This document shows positions 24,930 to 33,494 of a stretch of DNA of 64,000 nucleotides, in pieces. The stretch comes from Streptomyces sp. NBC_01707 (lineage in GTDB: Bacteria; Actinomycetota; Actinomycetes; Streptomycetales; Streptomycetaceae), in the NCBI RefSeq assembly GCF_041438805.1, contig NZ_CP109190.1, positions 4,774,001 to 4,838,000 of the forward strand, in the 5' to 3' direction. The notes below the pieces were generated by a model. It ran no database searches and was not told the origin of the DNA. It saw nothing but the letters and a program-made list of their open reading frames with translations. The first letter of the stretch is position 1. Every line of letters starts with the position of its first letter. A program made the position numbers and the translations under genes.

Positions 24930-25427
24930 GTGCTCGACATCGGCTACTCCCTCTCCCGACGCTTCCCCGATCCCCCGCAGACCGACTACCGCCGCGCGGA
25001 CGTCCACGCCCTGCGGCACGATCTCTTCTCCGGGGACGTCTACCTCGCGGACACCAAGGCGGACCGCGAAGTATCCACAGCCTGGGGATGGGTTCCCGTG
25101 CTCGACTTCGCCTGGGCGCTCTGCGACATCGTCGAGCAGATCGACCAGGACCCCCGCGGCAGCCGCTCGCACCGGCGCCAGTTCGCCGAGCTCGACTTCA
25201 CCGAATCGTCCGACCGGATGCTCTTCGAGCGCCGCTTCGGCTGGGTCGACGTCGAGGCCGACTGGATGCCCGGCGACGAGCCCCCGCTCACCTTCGGCCA
25301 CTCCCTCCTGCGCCGCGAGGCCCGCGACTTCCTGCACGACCTGATCGCGGACCTCGCCGACATGCACGAGGGGCTCGCCGACAACCCCGTGATCTGGGAC
25401 CTCCAGGCGCGCTTCCCCCGCGTCTGA
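24930..25427 (+). CDS. Conserved hypothetical protein, 165 aa
   Basis: A cytoplasmic protein of 165 residues with no family I recognise. It is acidic, rich in Asp, Trp and Phe, and contains WGWVPVLDFAWALCDIVEQID and HSLLRREARDFLHDLIADLADMHEGL, which look helical. No signal peptide, membrane helix or catalytic motif is visible. Codon use is strongly streptomycete (third-position GC very high), so it is real. The GTG at 24930 has no ribosome site and may be leaderless, though no clear -10 box was found. It may be an immunity- or stress-type protein; this is a guess. Confidence 0.7.
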   Translation: MLDIGYSLSRRFPDPPQTDYRRADVHALRHDLFSGDVYLADTKADREVSTAWGWVPVLDFAWALCDIVEQIDQDPRGSRSHRRQFAELDFTESSDRMLFERRFGWVDVEADWMPGDEPPLTFGHSLLRREARDFLHDLIADLADMHEGLADNPVIWDLQARFPRV

Positions 25428-25455
25428 CCTGCCCGGAAGGACCGTTAGCAACCCT

Positions 25456-26148
25456 CTACGCCTCCACCCGCACCCCGATCTGTGCCGCGAAGGCCGGCGC
25501 CAGCTCCATCAGCTGCAGCGGGCTGATCACCGCCCCCGCCAGCCGCTCCACCCCCCGCGCGATGTCCAGCTCGGCGGCCGTCCGCAGATCCACCGCGTCC
25601 ATCCGCGCGGAGCTGAAGTCGGCCCGCTTCAGCACGCAGTCCCGGAACTCCACCCGCACCAGCTGCGCGTCCCCGAAGTCCGGCTCGGACAGCACGCAGC
25701 CCTCGAAGACCACGTCCGTCAGCCGCGCCTTCCGCAGATTCAGGTAGTCGATCTTCCCGCCGCGCACATGCACCCGCTCCAGCACCGCACCGTGCAGCTG
25801 CACCCCGCCCAGCCGAGCGTCCACCACCTCCACATCGCGCAGCGACGCCCCCGCGAGGTCGGTGCCGACACCCCGCACCCCCGTCAGCACCGAGTCGATG
25901 AAGCGGGCCCTGACCAGCTCCGTACGGTCGAGACCGCACTTCTCCAGCGCGCAGTCCATGAACCGCGCGCCCGGCCCCGACCCGTCCGCGAGATCGACCC
26001 CCTCGAAGCGCACACCGTCGTAGTCGCCGTCCGGCTCCAGTCCCTCCCCGTCGTAGGGGACGAGCGGCGGCAGCCGCACCTCCGGCCGCCGCGCCGCCAC
26101 CACGACGCCCTTCCCACCCGCGCCGTCGTTCCTGCTGTTACGTGCCAT
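25456..26148 (-). CDS. Pentapeptide-repeat protein
   Basis: A 230-residue protein whose middle (about 40-195) is a pentapeptide-repeat array with the A(D/N)LXX pattern, for example FEGVDLADGS, CALEKCGLDRTELVRARF, TDLAGASLRDVEVVDARL and LKRADFSSARMDAVDLR. Such arrays fold into a right-handed quadrilateral helix. Some family members (MfpA, Qnr) mimic DNA and protect gyrase, but most have no known role. The ATG at 26148 is preceded by CACGAT at leaderless spacing; a start ten codons earlier is possible. Confidence 0.8.
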   Translation of the reverse strand: MARNSRNDGAGGKGVVVAARRPEVRLPPLVPYDGEGLEPDGDYDGVRFEGVDLADGSGPGARFMDCALEKCGLDRTELVRARFIDSVLTGVRGVGTDLAGASLRDVEVVDARLGGVQLHGAVLERVHVRGGKIDYLNLRKARLTDVVFEGCVLSEPDFGDAQLVRVEFRDCVLKRADFSSARMDAVDLRTAAELDIARGVERLAGAVISPLQLMELAPAFAAQIGVRVEA

Positions 26149-26258
26149 GGGCCCCATCGTGACCCACGCCACCGACAACGCGCCGCGCCGATGTCACACA
26201 TCGGCGTTTCCGGCCGTCCCCTTCATGACGCCTTCCTCGACCGAAGGGACCGGAACTC

Positions 26259-27458
26259 ATGCAGCGCATCCACATCATCGGCGGCGGCCTCGCCGGGTTC
26301 ACCGCAGCGATCACGGCCGCCGAGTCCGGTGCCCTGGTGACCGTCCACGAGGCCCACCACACCCTCGGCGGCCGCGCCAGGACCGCCGAAGGCCCGTATC
26401 TCACCAATGACGGACCCCACGCCCTCTACCGCCGCGGACCGCACTGGACCTGGCTCGCGCAGCGGGGTCTCCTCGGCCCGACCGTCACCGTGCCGCTGCG
26501 CCAGGCCGGCAGACTCCGCTTCCGGCTGGACGGCACCCTGCGCAGGACCCCGCCCCTCGCCCTCCTCCGGCTGACCCGCCGCCGGGCCGAACACGCCCCC
26601 GTCGACGCAGATTTCCGCACCTGGGCCACCGCTCAGGTCGGCGAGGAGGGCGCCCGCACGGCCGCGCATTTCGCCGCTGTCGCGCTGTACCACCACGACC
26701 CCGGTTCGCTCTCCGCCGCGTTCGTCCAGGAGCGGCTGCGCCGCGCCGCGGCACTGCCGCCCGAGGCCCGCTACCCGGTCGGCGGCTGGGCGCAGGTCAT
26801 CGACCGGATGGCGGCGCGCGCCTGGAACCTGAGCGTCCGGATCGAGACGGCGACCCGGATCGACCCGGGCGACCTCGACGGCCTGGCCCGCAGCGGCCCG
26901 GTCGTCGTCGCCACCTCCCTCGACGCCGCCCGCAGCCTGCTGCGCGACCCCACCCTGACGTGGGCCAGCGGCAGGAGCGCCCTGATCGACCTGGGGCTGC
27001 GTACCCGGCGCGGCGACGCGTTCGCCGTCTCCGACCTGGACGCCCCCGGCTGGACAGAACGCTTCACCGCCCAGGACCGCACCCTCGCCCCGGCGGGCCG
27101 GCAGCTCGTCCAGGGCCAGATCCCCGTCGCCCCCGGCGAGTCGAAGGCGGCCGGCATCGCCCGGGCCGAAGACCTCCTCGACCTCGGCTTCCCGGGCTGG
27201 CGCGACCGCGTCGAGTGGCGGCGCGAGGCCCTCGCCGCCGGCCGTACGGGCGCGGTCGACCACCCCGGTACCACCTGGCGGGACCGGCCGGCCATCGACC
27301 GCGGCAACGGCATCTACCTCGCGGGCGACCAGGTCGCCGCGCCCGGACTGCTCAGTGAGGTGTCGTTCAACAGCGGAATGGAGGCTGTCGTGCTCGCGCT
27401 CGGAGCGAGCGAGCAGCCACGGCCGAACCGTCGGCCGCTTGACCTCGAGCGGAGTTGA
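26259..27458 (+). CDS. FAD-dependent oxidoreductase (amine oxidase/phytoene desaturase-like)
   Basis: A flavoprotein of 399 residues with the N-terminal dinucleotide fold IHIIGGGLAGFTAAITAAESG, the second-strand HEAHHTLGGRART typical of the amine oxidase/phytoene desaturase superfamily, and a C-terminal FAD motif GNGIYLAGDQVAAPGLLSEVSFNSG. The substrate cannot be inferred because no pathway genes surround it. GAAGGGA lies before the ATG. The next gene, a quinone oxidoreductase, starts 46 bases after the stop, so the pair is probably one transcript. Confidence 0.82.
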   Translation: MQRIHIIGGGLAGFTAAITAAESGALVTVHEAHHTLGGRARTAEGPYLTNDGPHALYRRGPHWTWLAQRGLLGPTVTVPLRQAGRLRFRLDGTLRRTPPLALLRLTRRRAEHAPVDADFRTWATAQVGEEGARTAAHFAAVALYHHDPGSLSAAFVQERLRRAAALPPEARYPVGGWAQVIDRMAARAWNLSVRIETATRIDPGDLDGLARSGPVVVATSLDAARSLLRDPTLTWASGRSALIDLGLRTRRGDAFAVSDLDAPGWTERFTAQDRTLAPAGRQLVQGQIPVAPGESKAAGIARAEDLLDLGFPGWRDRVEWRREALAAGRTGAVDHPGTTWRDRPAIDRGNGIYLAGDQVAAPGLLSEVSFNSGMEAVVLALGASEQPRPNRRPLDLERS

Positions 27459-27504
27459 GGTCGGAGGGTGGGCTCCGAGAGCCAGTCGACCCGGGGAGCC
27501 CGCC

Positions 27505-28506
27505 ATGCACGCCGTCCGCCTCCACACCTTCGGCCCCGCCGAGAACCTCACGTACGAGACGACCGACGACCCCGTGCCCGGCCCCGGTCAGGTCCGTGTC
27601 GCCGTCGCCGCGGCGGGTGTGCACCTCCTGGACACCGCCCTGCGCGAGGGCTTGACGGGCCCCTTCCCGGCCCCCGCCGAGCTGCCCACCGTCCCCGGCC
27701 GGGAAGTCGCCGGCACGGTCGACATGCTCGGCGAGTCCACCGACCCCGCTCTGCTCGGCAAGCGCGTCGTCGCCCATCTCGGCACGGCCCCCGGCGGTTA
27801 CGCCGAACTCGCCGTCACCGACGCCGACAGGCTCCACCGGATCCCGCCCGCCCTCGACGAAGCCGAAGCCGTCGCCATGATCGGCACCGGCCGCACCACA
27901 CTCGGCATCCTGCAGTTCACGGATCTCGGCCCCGACTCCATCGCCCTGGTCCCGGCCGCCGCGGGCGGCATCGGCACCCTGCTCGTGCAGTACGCCAAGA
28001 ACGCCGGGGCGACCGTCCTGGGCCTGGCCGGCGGTCCCGCCAAGACCGCCGCGGTCCGGGCCAACGGCGCCGACCTCGCCGTCGACTACACCCTCCCCGA
28101 CTGGCCCCGGCAGGTCCGCGCCCACCTGGACGGCCTCGGCCGCCGCGCCACCGTCGTCTACGACTCCGTGGGCGGTGCCACCGGCCGTGCGGCCGTCGAC
28201 CTCCTCGGCAAGGGCGGGCAGCACATCGTCTTCGGCTGGTCCGGCGAAGGACTCCACAACGGCTCCCCGCTCACCTTCACCGACGAGGAACTCGCCGAGC
28301 GCGGCATCACATCCCGGAGCGTCCTCGGACCGGCGATGATGCAGAAGGCGGGCGGTCTGCGCGTCCTCGAAGAACGCGCGCTCACCGAAGCCGCCGCGGG
28401 GCGGCTGCGCCCTGCCGTCCAGCGCTTCCCCCTCGCCGCGGCGGCCGCCGCCCACCGCGCCCTGGAGACACGCGGCACGATGGGCAAGGTCGTCCTCGTG
28501 CCGTAG
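27505..28506 (+). CDS. Zinc-independent quinone oxidoreductase-like (MDR family)
   Basis: A medium-chain dehydrogenase/reductase of 333 residues. The N-terminal GroES-like part has PGPGQVRVAVAAAGVHLLDTALREG and TVPGREVAGTV. The NADPH-binding Rossmann fold has VPAAAGGIGTLLVQYAKNAGATVLG. The structural- and catalytic-zinc cysteines of alcohol dehydrogenases are missing, pointing to a quinone or enone reductase. The ATG at 27505 follows GGGGAG; the longer open frame starts inside the upstream gene and is rejected. It is downstream of the FAD oxidoreductase and convergent with a GNAT gene. Confidence 0.85.
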   Translation: MHAVRLHTFGPAENLTYETTDDPVPGPGQVRVAVAAAGVHLLDTALREGLTGPFPAPAELPTVPGREVAGTVDMLGESTDPALLGKRVVAHLGTAPGGYAELAVTDADRLHRIPPALDEAEAVAMIGTGRTTLGILQFTDLGPDSIALVPAAAGGIGTLLVQYAKNAGATVLGLAGGPAKTAAVRANGADLAVDYTLPDWPRQVRAHLDGLGRRATVVYDSVGGATGRAAVDLLGKGGQHIVFGWSGEGLHNGSPLTFTDEELAERGITSRSVLGPAMMQKAGGLRVLEERALTEAAAGRLRPAVQRFPLAAAAAAHRALETRGTMGKVVLVP

Positions 28507-28523
28507 GAGGTGTCCGGCAGAGG

Positions 28524-28997
28524 TCAGCCGCCGAGTTCCGCCAGCGCCCCGTCCGTCAGCCGGTACACCGTCCACTCGTCCTGCGGCCGCGCACCCAGCG
28601 ACTCGTAGAAGGCGATGGACGGGGCGTTCCAGTCCAGCACCGACCACTCCAGACGCTCGTAACCACGCTCCACACAGATCCGCGCCAGCTCCGTCAGCAG
28701 TGCCTTCCCGTGCCCGCCACCGCGCCGGTCCGGACGTACGTACAGGTCCTCCAGGTAGATGCCGTGCACCCCGCGCCACGTCGAGAAGTTCAGGAACCAC
28801 AGCGCGAAACCGACGATCTCACCGTCCTCGTCGGACTCGGCGATGTGCGCGTACGCTGCGGGCCGCTCACCGAAGAGTGCCTCGCGCAGCTGCTCCTCGG
28901 TGGCGTTCGCCTCGTGGAGCGCCTTCTCGTAGTCGGCGAGCTCGCGGACCATCGCGTGAATGACAGGAACATCGGCAGCGGTAGCGGTACGAATCAT
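28524..28997 (-). CDS. GNAT family N-acetyltransferase (diamine acetyltransferase-like)
   Basis: A 157-residue acetyltransferase. It resembles the spermidine/spermine and thialysine acetyltransferase subgroup, with MVRELADYEKALHEANATEEQL early, FNFSTWRGVHGIYLEDLYVRPDRRGGGHGKALL as acetyl-CoA motif A (LNFSTWRG, RGGGHG), and EWSVLDWNAPSIAFYESLGA as motif B. The acceptor could be a polyamine or amino-acid derivative. TACGCT (AGCGTA at 29004-29009 on plus) is 6 bases before the ATG at 28997, so it is probably leaderless. Confidence 0.85.
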   Translation of the reverse strand: MIRTATAADVPVIHAMVRELADYEKALHEANATEEQLREALFGERPAAYAHIAESDEDGEIVGFALWFLNFSTWRGVHGIYLEDLYVRPDRRGGGHGKALLTELARICVERGYERLEWSVLDWNAPSIAFYESLGARPQDEWTVYRLTDGALAELGG

Positions 28998-29052
28998 GAG
29001 GGCAGCGTAGACACGCGCCCGCCCCGTGCCGCCGCTCGCCCCTCCTCCTCGC

Positions 29053-29967
29053 TCACTCCCCGCGCCCCAGCAGCTGCCGGACGATCTCCACCTGGTCCGG
29101 CGGCAGCCGGTGCTCGCCCTCCGCCACACCCCAGAGGCCGTTCTGCAACGCCCGCCCCAGGGTCCAGGCCCGCGCCCGCTCCCGGTCCAGCCCCAGCACC
29201 TCCGTCATCAGATCGAACCGCCACCGCACCGCCGACGCGTCGAACCGGTTGGCCAGGGCGGGCATCAGATCGAACCCGGGGTCCCCGGCCAGCGGCTTCG
29301 GGTCCAGCGCGATCCACTCGTGCGCCCGGCCCTCGTCGGCCCGGCCGGCCAGGATGTTGTCGTAGTGCAGGTCCCAGTGGAGCAGCCGGTCCCCCGGTTC
29401 GCCCGCCACCTCCCGTACCGCCGCGGCGCAGTCCCGCAGCAGCCGCCGCTCCTCCGCTTCCGCCAGCCCCTCCACCGCCCGCGCCACCCCGTCCAGCATC
29501 CGCTCCGCGGCATCCCCGAGCCGGCGCAGTCCGTCCGGCGCAGGCACGGACGTCAGCCGGGCCAGCAGCCCTGCGAGCACCTCGACCGCCGCCCGTTCAT
29601 CGGCCACCACCGACAGCGGCCGCCGCTCGTCCAGCCGTTCCAGCAGCATCGTGCCGGTCCCGGGGTCATGGTCGAGCAGCCCCACCGCTCCCGCACCCGC
29701 CTCGCCCCAGACCCGCAGCGCGACCGGCTCCCCCGCCGTCTCCTCGTCCTGCGCCTGAAGCTTCAGCGCCGCCCGCCGACCGTCCGACGCACGCACCACC
29801 GGCAGCACCAGCGCGCACACCCCGTACAGCGCGGCCCCGTCCCGCCGCAGCCCCCACTCCCCGAGGAACCGCCCCGCGAGCCCCGGCAGCGCGGCCACGA
29901 ACGCCCGCCCGGCCTCCCCGTTGTACTTGGACTGGGTGGCGATCAGCGCGTCCGGAATGTCAATCAC
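29053..29967 (-). CDS. Aminoglycoside O-phosphotransferase family kinase (APH(6)-like)
   Basis: A 304-residue small-molecule kinase of the APH/streptomycin-6-kinase type. It has an ATP-binding lysine segment (ALKLQAQDEE), the catalytic loop LLHWDLHYDNILAG (HxDxxxxN) and the DFG-like metal site ALDPKPLAGDPGFDLMP. Chromosomal members are common in streptomycetes and usually not proven resistance genes, so the substrate is unknown. The GTG at 29967 has TACGAT (ATCGTA, 29975-29980 on plus) 7 bases upstream, indicating a leaderless start. Divergent from the rhomboid-like gene with a 33-base gap, so their promoters overlap. Confidence 0.82.
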   Translation of the reverse strand: MIDIPDALIATQSKYNGEAGRAFVAALPGLAGRFLGEWGLRRDGAALYGVCALVLPVVRASDGRRAALKLQAQDEETAGEPVALRVWGEAGAGAVGLLDHDPGTGTMLLERLDERRPLSVVADERAAVEVLAGLLARLTSVPAPDGLRRLGDAAERMLDGVARAVEGLAEAEERRLLRDCAAAVREVAGEPGDRLLHWDLHYDNILAGRADEGRAHEWIALDPKPLAGDPGFDLMPALANRFDASAVRWRFDLMTEVLGLDRERARAWTLGRALQNGLWGVAEGEHRLPPDQVEIVRQLLGRGE

Positions 29968-30000
29968 GCACCCGATCGTAGGACCGTGCATCAATCGACT

Positions 30001-30663
30001 ATGGCCCCGAGCAGCCCCTCCCCACCCGCACCCCCGGCCGCTGCGCGAACCGTCCGCGCCGTCGGCGCCTGGATCCGCAGCGCCCCCGGCACCTACATCT
30101 GGCTGACGATCCTCTTCGCCACGACCTTCGTCGTACACCAGATGTCCCCCGACTTCGAAGAGGACTTCCTGCGCCAGCGCTCGACCAACATCCACGAACT
30201 CGTCCGCGACCCGGTACGCGTCCTCATCTCCAGCGCCTTCTGGATCGAGGGCGGCCACTGGCTCACGTACGCCTTCCTCTTCACGGTCTTCCACGCCCCA
30301 GCCGAGCGCTGGCTCGGCACGCTGCGGTGGTTCGCGGTCGCCGCGCTCGCGCACGTCCTGGCCACGCTCGTCAGCGAGGGCGTCCTCGCCTGGGCCGTCC
30401 GCCACGGTCAGGCACCCGTGTCCGCGGTCAACACCCTTGATGTCGGGGTCAGTTACGCACTCGCGGGTGTGGTCGCCGTCCTCACGTACCACGTCCCCCG
30501 CCCCTGGCGGCTGGTGTACCTCTTCGCCGTACTCGTCGTCTACGGCGTCCCCCTGATCACCGGCCGCACCTTCACCGACCTCGGTCACTTCACCGCCGCA
30601 CTCATCGGTCTCGCCTGCTACCCGCTCACCCGGGGGACGACGAAACCGCCCCCCGCCCAGTAA
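30001..30663 (+). CDS. Rhomboid-like integral membrane protein
   Basis: A 220-residue protein with about five or six membrane helices, including TYIWLTILFATTFVVHQM, HWLTYAFLFTVFHAPAERWLG, WFAVAALAHVLATLVSEG, VSYALAGVVAVLTY, LVYLFAVLVVYGVPLI and HFTAALIGLACYPL. The layout fits actinobacterial rhomboid-like proteins: ALAHVLATL occupies the helix-2 position and a GVSYALAGV segment replaces the GxSG serine motif, with Ser-Tyr-Ala present but GxSG not exact. Protease activity is therefore doubtful. The ATG at 30001 lies 33 bases from the divergent kinase start. Confidence 0.72.
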   Translation: MAPSSPSPPAPPAAARTVRAVGAWIRSAPGTYIWLTILFATTFVVHQMSPDFEEDFLRQRSTNIHELVRDPVRVLISSAFWIEGGHWLTYAFLFTVFHAPAERWLGTLRWFAVAALAHVLATLVSEGVLAWAVRHGQAPVSAVNTLDVGVSYALAGVVAVLTYHVPRPWRLVYLFAVLVVYGVPLITGRTFTDLGHFTAALIGLACYPLTRGTTKPPPAQ

Positions 30664-30683
30664 CGTCCCGCCACACAGGAACT

Positions 30684-30728
30684 CGGGCTTCACACGTCCC
30701 CGGGCTTCACACAGACTCGGCTTCACAC
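30684..30728 (+). repeat. Three direct repeats of CGGGCTTCACAC with 17-bp period
   Basis: CGGGCTTCACAC occurs at 30684-30695 and 30701-30712, and CGGCTTCACAC (one G less) at 30718-30728, just before the ribosome site of the downstream oxidoreductase gene. The regular period suggests either slippage or a phased regulator site. Confidence 0.7.
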
Positions 30729-30746
30729 CGGACAAGCAGGGGCAAC

Positions 30747-32147
30747 ATGAGCACCGTCAGCACGGTCAACGGCGGAATATCGTTCTGGTACGCGGATCAG
30801 GGCACCCCCACAGCCCGCGAACCCCTGCCCGGCGACAGCACGGCCGACGTCTGCATCGTCGGCGGCGGATACACCGGCCTGTGGACCGCCTACTACCTCA
30901 AGAAGGCCGTCCCCTTCCTCAACATCACCGTCCTGGAAGCCAAGTTCTGCGGATACGGCGCTTCCGGGCGCAACGGCGGCTGGCTCTACAACGGCATCGC
31001 GGGCCGCGACCGCTACGCGAAACTCCACGGCCACGACGCCGCGGTCCGCCTCCAGAAGGCGATGAACGACACCGTCGACGAAGTCGTACGCGTCGCCGCC
31101 GAGGAGAACATCGACGCCGACATCCACCAGGGCGGCGTCCTCGAAGTCGCGTACACCCCCGCCCAGCTGGCCCGCCTCAAGGACTTCCACTCCGTGGAGA
31201 TCGCCTTCGGCGAGACCGACCGTGTCCTGCGCGGCGCCCGCGAGACCGCCGAACGCATCCGCGTCACCGGAGCCGTCGGCTCCACCTGGACCCCGCACGG
31301 CGCCCGCCTGCACCCGGTCAAACTCGTCAAGGGCCTCGCCGACGCCGTCGAAGCGCTCGGCGTCACCATCCACGAATCGACCCCCGTCACAGAGATCAAG
31401 CCCAAGCACGCCCACACCCCGTACGGCACCGTCCGCGCCCCGTACATCCTGCGCTGCACCGAAGGCTTCACCTCGGGACTCAAGGGCCAGCGGCGCACCT
31501 GGCTCCCGATGAACTCCTCGATGATCGCCACCGAGCCGCTCCCCAAGGAGATCTGGGACACCATCGGCTGGGACGGCCGCGAGACCCTCGGCGACATGGC
31601 CCACGCCTACATGTACGCCCAGCGCACCGCCGACGACCGCATCGCACTCGGCGGCCGCGGCGTCCCCTACCGCTACGGCTCCGCCACCGACAACGACGGC
31701 CGCACCCAGCCCGCCACCATCGAGGCGCTCCGCGACATCCTGGTCCGCTTCTTCCCCACCACGGCGGGCGTCCGCATCGACCACGCCTGGTCCGGCGTCC
31801 TCGGCGTCCCCCGCGACTGGTGCGCCACCGTCACTCTCGACCGCTCCACCGGTCTGGGCTGGGCCGGCGGCTACGTCGGCTCCGGCGTCGCCACCACGAA
31901 CCTCGCCGCCCGCACCCTGCGCGACCTGATCCAGCAGGACTCCGGCCAGTCGGGCCCCACCGACCTGACCACCCTCCCCTGGGTCGACCACAAGGTCCGC
32001 CGGTGGGAACCGGAGCCCTTCCGCTGGATCGGCGTCCACGGCATGTACGCCGCCTACCGCGCCGCGGACCGCCGGGAACTCACCTCCCCGCGCCCCGGCA
32101 CCGACCCCATCGCCAAGGCGGCGGACCGGCTGGCGGGGCGTCACTGA
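30747..32147 (+). CDS. FAD-dependent amino acid/amine oxidoreductase (DAO family)
   Basis: A 466-residue flavoenzyme of the glycine/D-amino-acid oxidase (DAO) superfamily. The FAD fold is DVCIVGGGYTGLWTAYYLKK, followed by GYGASGRNGGWL, the family's second flavin contact, and the C-terminal GWAGGYVGSGVATTNLAARTL, which closes the FAD site. Gamma-glutamylputrescine oxidase (PuuB) and related amine oxidoreductases are the nearest relatives by motif, and the substrate is probably an amine or N-methyl amino acid. AGGGG lies before the ATG at 30747, and phased CGGGCTTCACAC repeats precede it. Confidence 0.83.
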   Translation: MSTVSTVNGGISFWYADQGTPTAREPLPGDSTADVCIVGGGYTGLWTAYYLKKAVPFLNITVLEAKFCGYGASGRNGGWLYNGIAGRDRYAKLHGHDAAVRLQKAMNDTVDEVVRVAAEENIDADIHQGGVLEVAYTPAQLARLKDFHSVEIAFGETDRVLRGARETAERIRVTGAVGSTWTPHGARLHPVKLVKGLADAVEALGVTIHESTPVTEIKPKHAHTPYGTVRAPYILRCTEGFTSGLKGQRRTWLPMNSSMIATEPLPKEIWDTIGWDGRETLGDMAHAYMYAQRTADDRIALGGRGVPYRYGSATDNDGRTQPATIEALRDILVRFFPTTAGVRIDHAWSGVLGVPRDWCATVTLDRSTGLGWAGGYVGSGVATTNLAARTLRDLIQQDSGQSGPTDLTTLPWVDHKVRRWEPEPFRWIGVHGMYAAYRAADRRELTSPRPGTDPIAKAADRLAGRH

Positions 32148-32348
32148 CCGACGGAGATCCCGCGAAGATCTCCTGAAGATCCCGCGAACCCGCGAACTCG
32201 CGATGGCCTGAATATCCGCTTCACACGCCTTTGATCACGCGCGGCCTCGTCATGCGTCGGTCGTGGCCGGGATCGCCGGTTGAACGGGCGCGCCGGGTTC
32301 GCAAGGATGGCCTCCTATGGGATCACTCGGCTTGGCAGGGGGAAGCGA

Positions 32349-32681
32349 ATGAAGTTCGACATGGGGGCGCAGGTTCTGTCGAGTCTGACGTCGAAGTCGC
32401 GTGGTTCGAGTGATGACTTGGGCTCGTTGATCCGTCAGCTGGTGCAGGCGGCAGCGCCGTTGGAGGGGAAGTTCAACGGTGCGGGGCGGGTGGCGTTCGA
32501 TTCGTTCAAGAACCGGTCGGACGAGATCACGGCGGCGTTGAACGGTTCGCTGTCGGCGCTGCTGGGCGGTCAGTCGGGCATGGAGCAGGCGTTCGGCTCG
32601 GGTGACCAGGAGCAGGGTGACAACGCGCGTCAGCAGATGGGCGCGGCGAACTTCGACGCGGCCCGCTTCGGCGGACGCTGA
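32349..32681 (+). CDS. WXG100-like (EsxA-type) protein, cassette 1
   Basis: A 110-residue helical protein. FNG sits at the turn of a helix-turn-helix (EGKFNGAGRVAFDSF) in place of WXG, and heptad-like hydrophobic spacing surrounds it, so it is a degenerate WXG100/ESAT-6-like partner. The ATG at 32349 follows GGGGGAAG. It is the first of four genes ending in a toxin and has an identical protein copy at 37190. By analogy with type VII systems it should form a helical bundle with the next protein or the toxin N-terminus and guide it to EccC. The export locus lies 13 kb downstream. Confidence 0.8.
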   Translation: MKFDMGAQVLSSLTSKSRGSSDDLGSLIRQLVQAAAPLEGKFNGAGRVAFDSFKNRSDEITAALNGSLSALLGGQSGMEQAFGSGDQEQGDNARQQMGAANFDAARFGGR

Positions 32682-32703
32682 GCAGTAGGGGTTGGGGTTT
32701 CTG

Positions 32704-33015
32704 ATGGCTGGTGGCAGTGATCGTCGGGCGTATGACACGGGTGCGTCGGCGGATGCGCAGGGCAACATCCAGGTCGTGATCGCGCGTCTGGAGGAAGTGA
32801 TCGCGGCGCGTGACGGCCAGGTGAAGGCCGCGATGGCCGACTTCACCGCGGACGGTGTGGCGGATGAGTACCACGGCAAGGAAATGCGGTGGAACCGGGC
32901 CTCGCAGGAGGTCAAGAGCATCATCCAGCTGCTGAAGACGACGCTGGAGAAGAACGACGGGACGGCGCAGCACACGATCACGCGCGCGAAGGCAGCCGTC
33001 GACAACATCGGCTGA
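32704..33015 (+). CDS. WXG100/ESAT-6-like protein, cassette 1 (EsxB-type)
   Basis: A 103-residue protein of the kind annotated as pore-forming ESAT-6 family in streptomycetes. Two long helices flank a YHG turn (DEYHGKEMRWNRAS) in WXG position. The ATG at 32704 is 22 bases after the first gene and gives a product identical to the copy at 37582. No C-terminal YxxxD/E export motif is evident (it ends AKAAVDNIG). Probably a dedicated partner of the toxin, like the Lap proteins that accompany LXG toxins in Firmicutes; that comparison is inference. Confidence 0.82.
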   Translation: MAGGSDRRAYDTGASADAQGNIQVVIARLEEVIAARDGQVKAAMADFTADGVADEYHGKEMRWNRASQEVKSIIQLLKTTLEKNDGTAQHTITRAKAAVDNIG

Positions 33016-33101
33016 CACGCGGGCGGAAGCAGCGGTGGACAACATCGGCTGACCTGGGTGCGGTTGGGCGCCGGTCGGTGACGGGGAGCATGGGGTAGGG
33101 C

Positions 33102-33494
33102 ATGACCGGGTGGGATCTGAAGCCGCAGGGTATTCAGGGTGTGCTGAAGACGACGGGTGAGACGGCGGGGAAGATCGAGACGTACGCGAAGTCGTACGGC
33201 ACGCATCTGACGTCGGCGGCGACGAGTGCGGGCACGATCACCGCGGAGGACGGTGGTGAGGGCGGGGAGAAGGCCGGTGGCGGTCTGGTCGCTCTCGCCC
33301 TGTCGCAGTACGCCGAACACGCCACGACGGACCTGAAGTTCATCGCCGCCCGGGCCGGGAAGTCGTTGACCGGTGCGGTGGACGCGACGACCGCGTACTT
33401 GAACGGTGACCTGGAGATGGCCGCCGAGTCACAGCGCAAGGCCCTGGGTATCCCGGATCTGGATCTGACGAAGCCCGGGGTGCAGACCAAGTGA
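33102..33494 (+). CDS. DUF6507 family protein, cassette 1
   Basis: A 130-residue, mostly helical protein that I associate with DUF6507, a family found next to streptomycete type VII substrates. It starts [18 protein letters not shown] and has an Ala/Gly-rich centre and the late [17 protein letters not shown]. No signal peptide or enzyme motif is visible. The stop overlaps the GTG of the toxin by four bases, so the pair is translationally coupled, as expected for an adaptor or chaperone of the toxin N-terminus. Nearly identical to 38004-38396 (one D/G difference). Confidence 0.78.
   Translation: MTGWDLKPQGIQGVLKTTGETAGKIETYAKSYGTHLTSAATSAGTITAEDGGEGGEKAGGGLVALALSQYAEHATTDLKFIAARAGKSLTGAVDATTAYLNGDLEMAAESQRKALGIPDLDLTKPGVQTK

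Noticed and set aside
29053..29967. APH-type kinase as an antibiotic-resistance gene
   Set aside because: The fold is clear, but no antibiotic cluster is near and chromosomal APH-like kinases of this type are common and mostly of unknown substrate.
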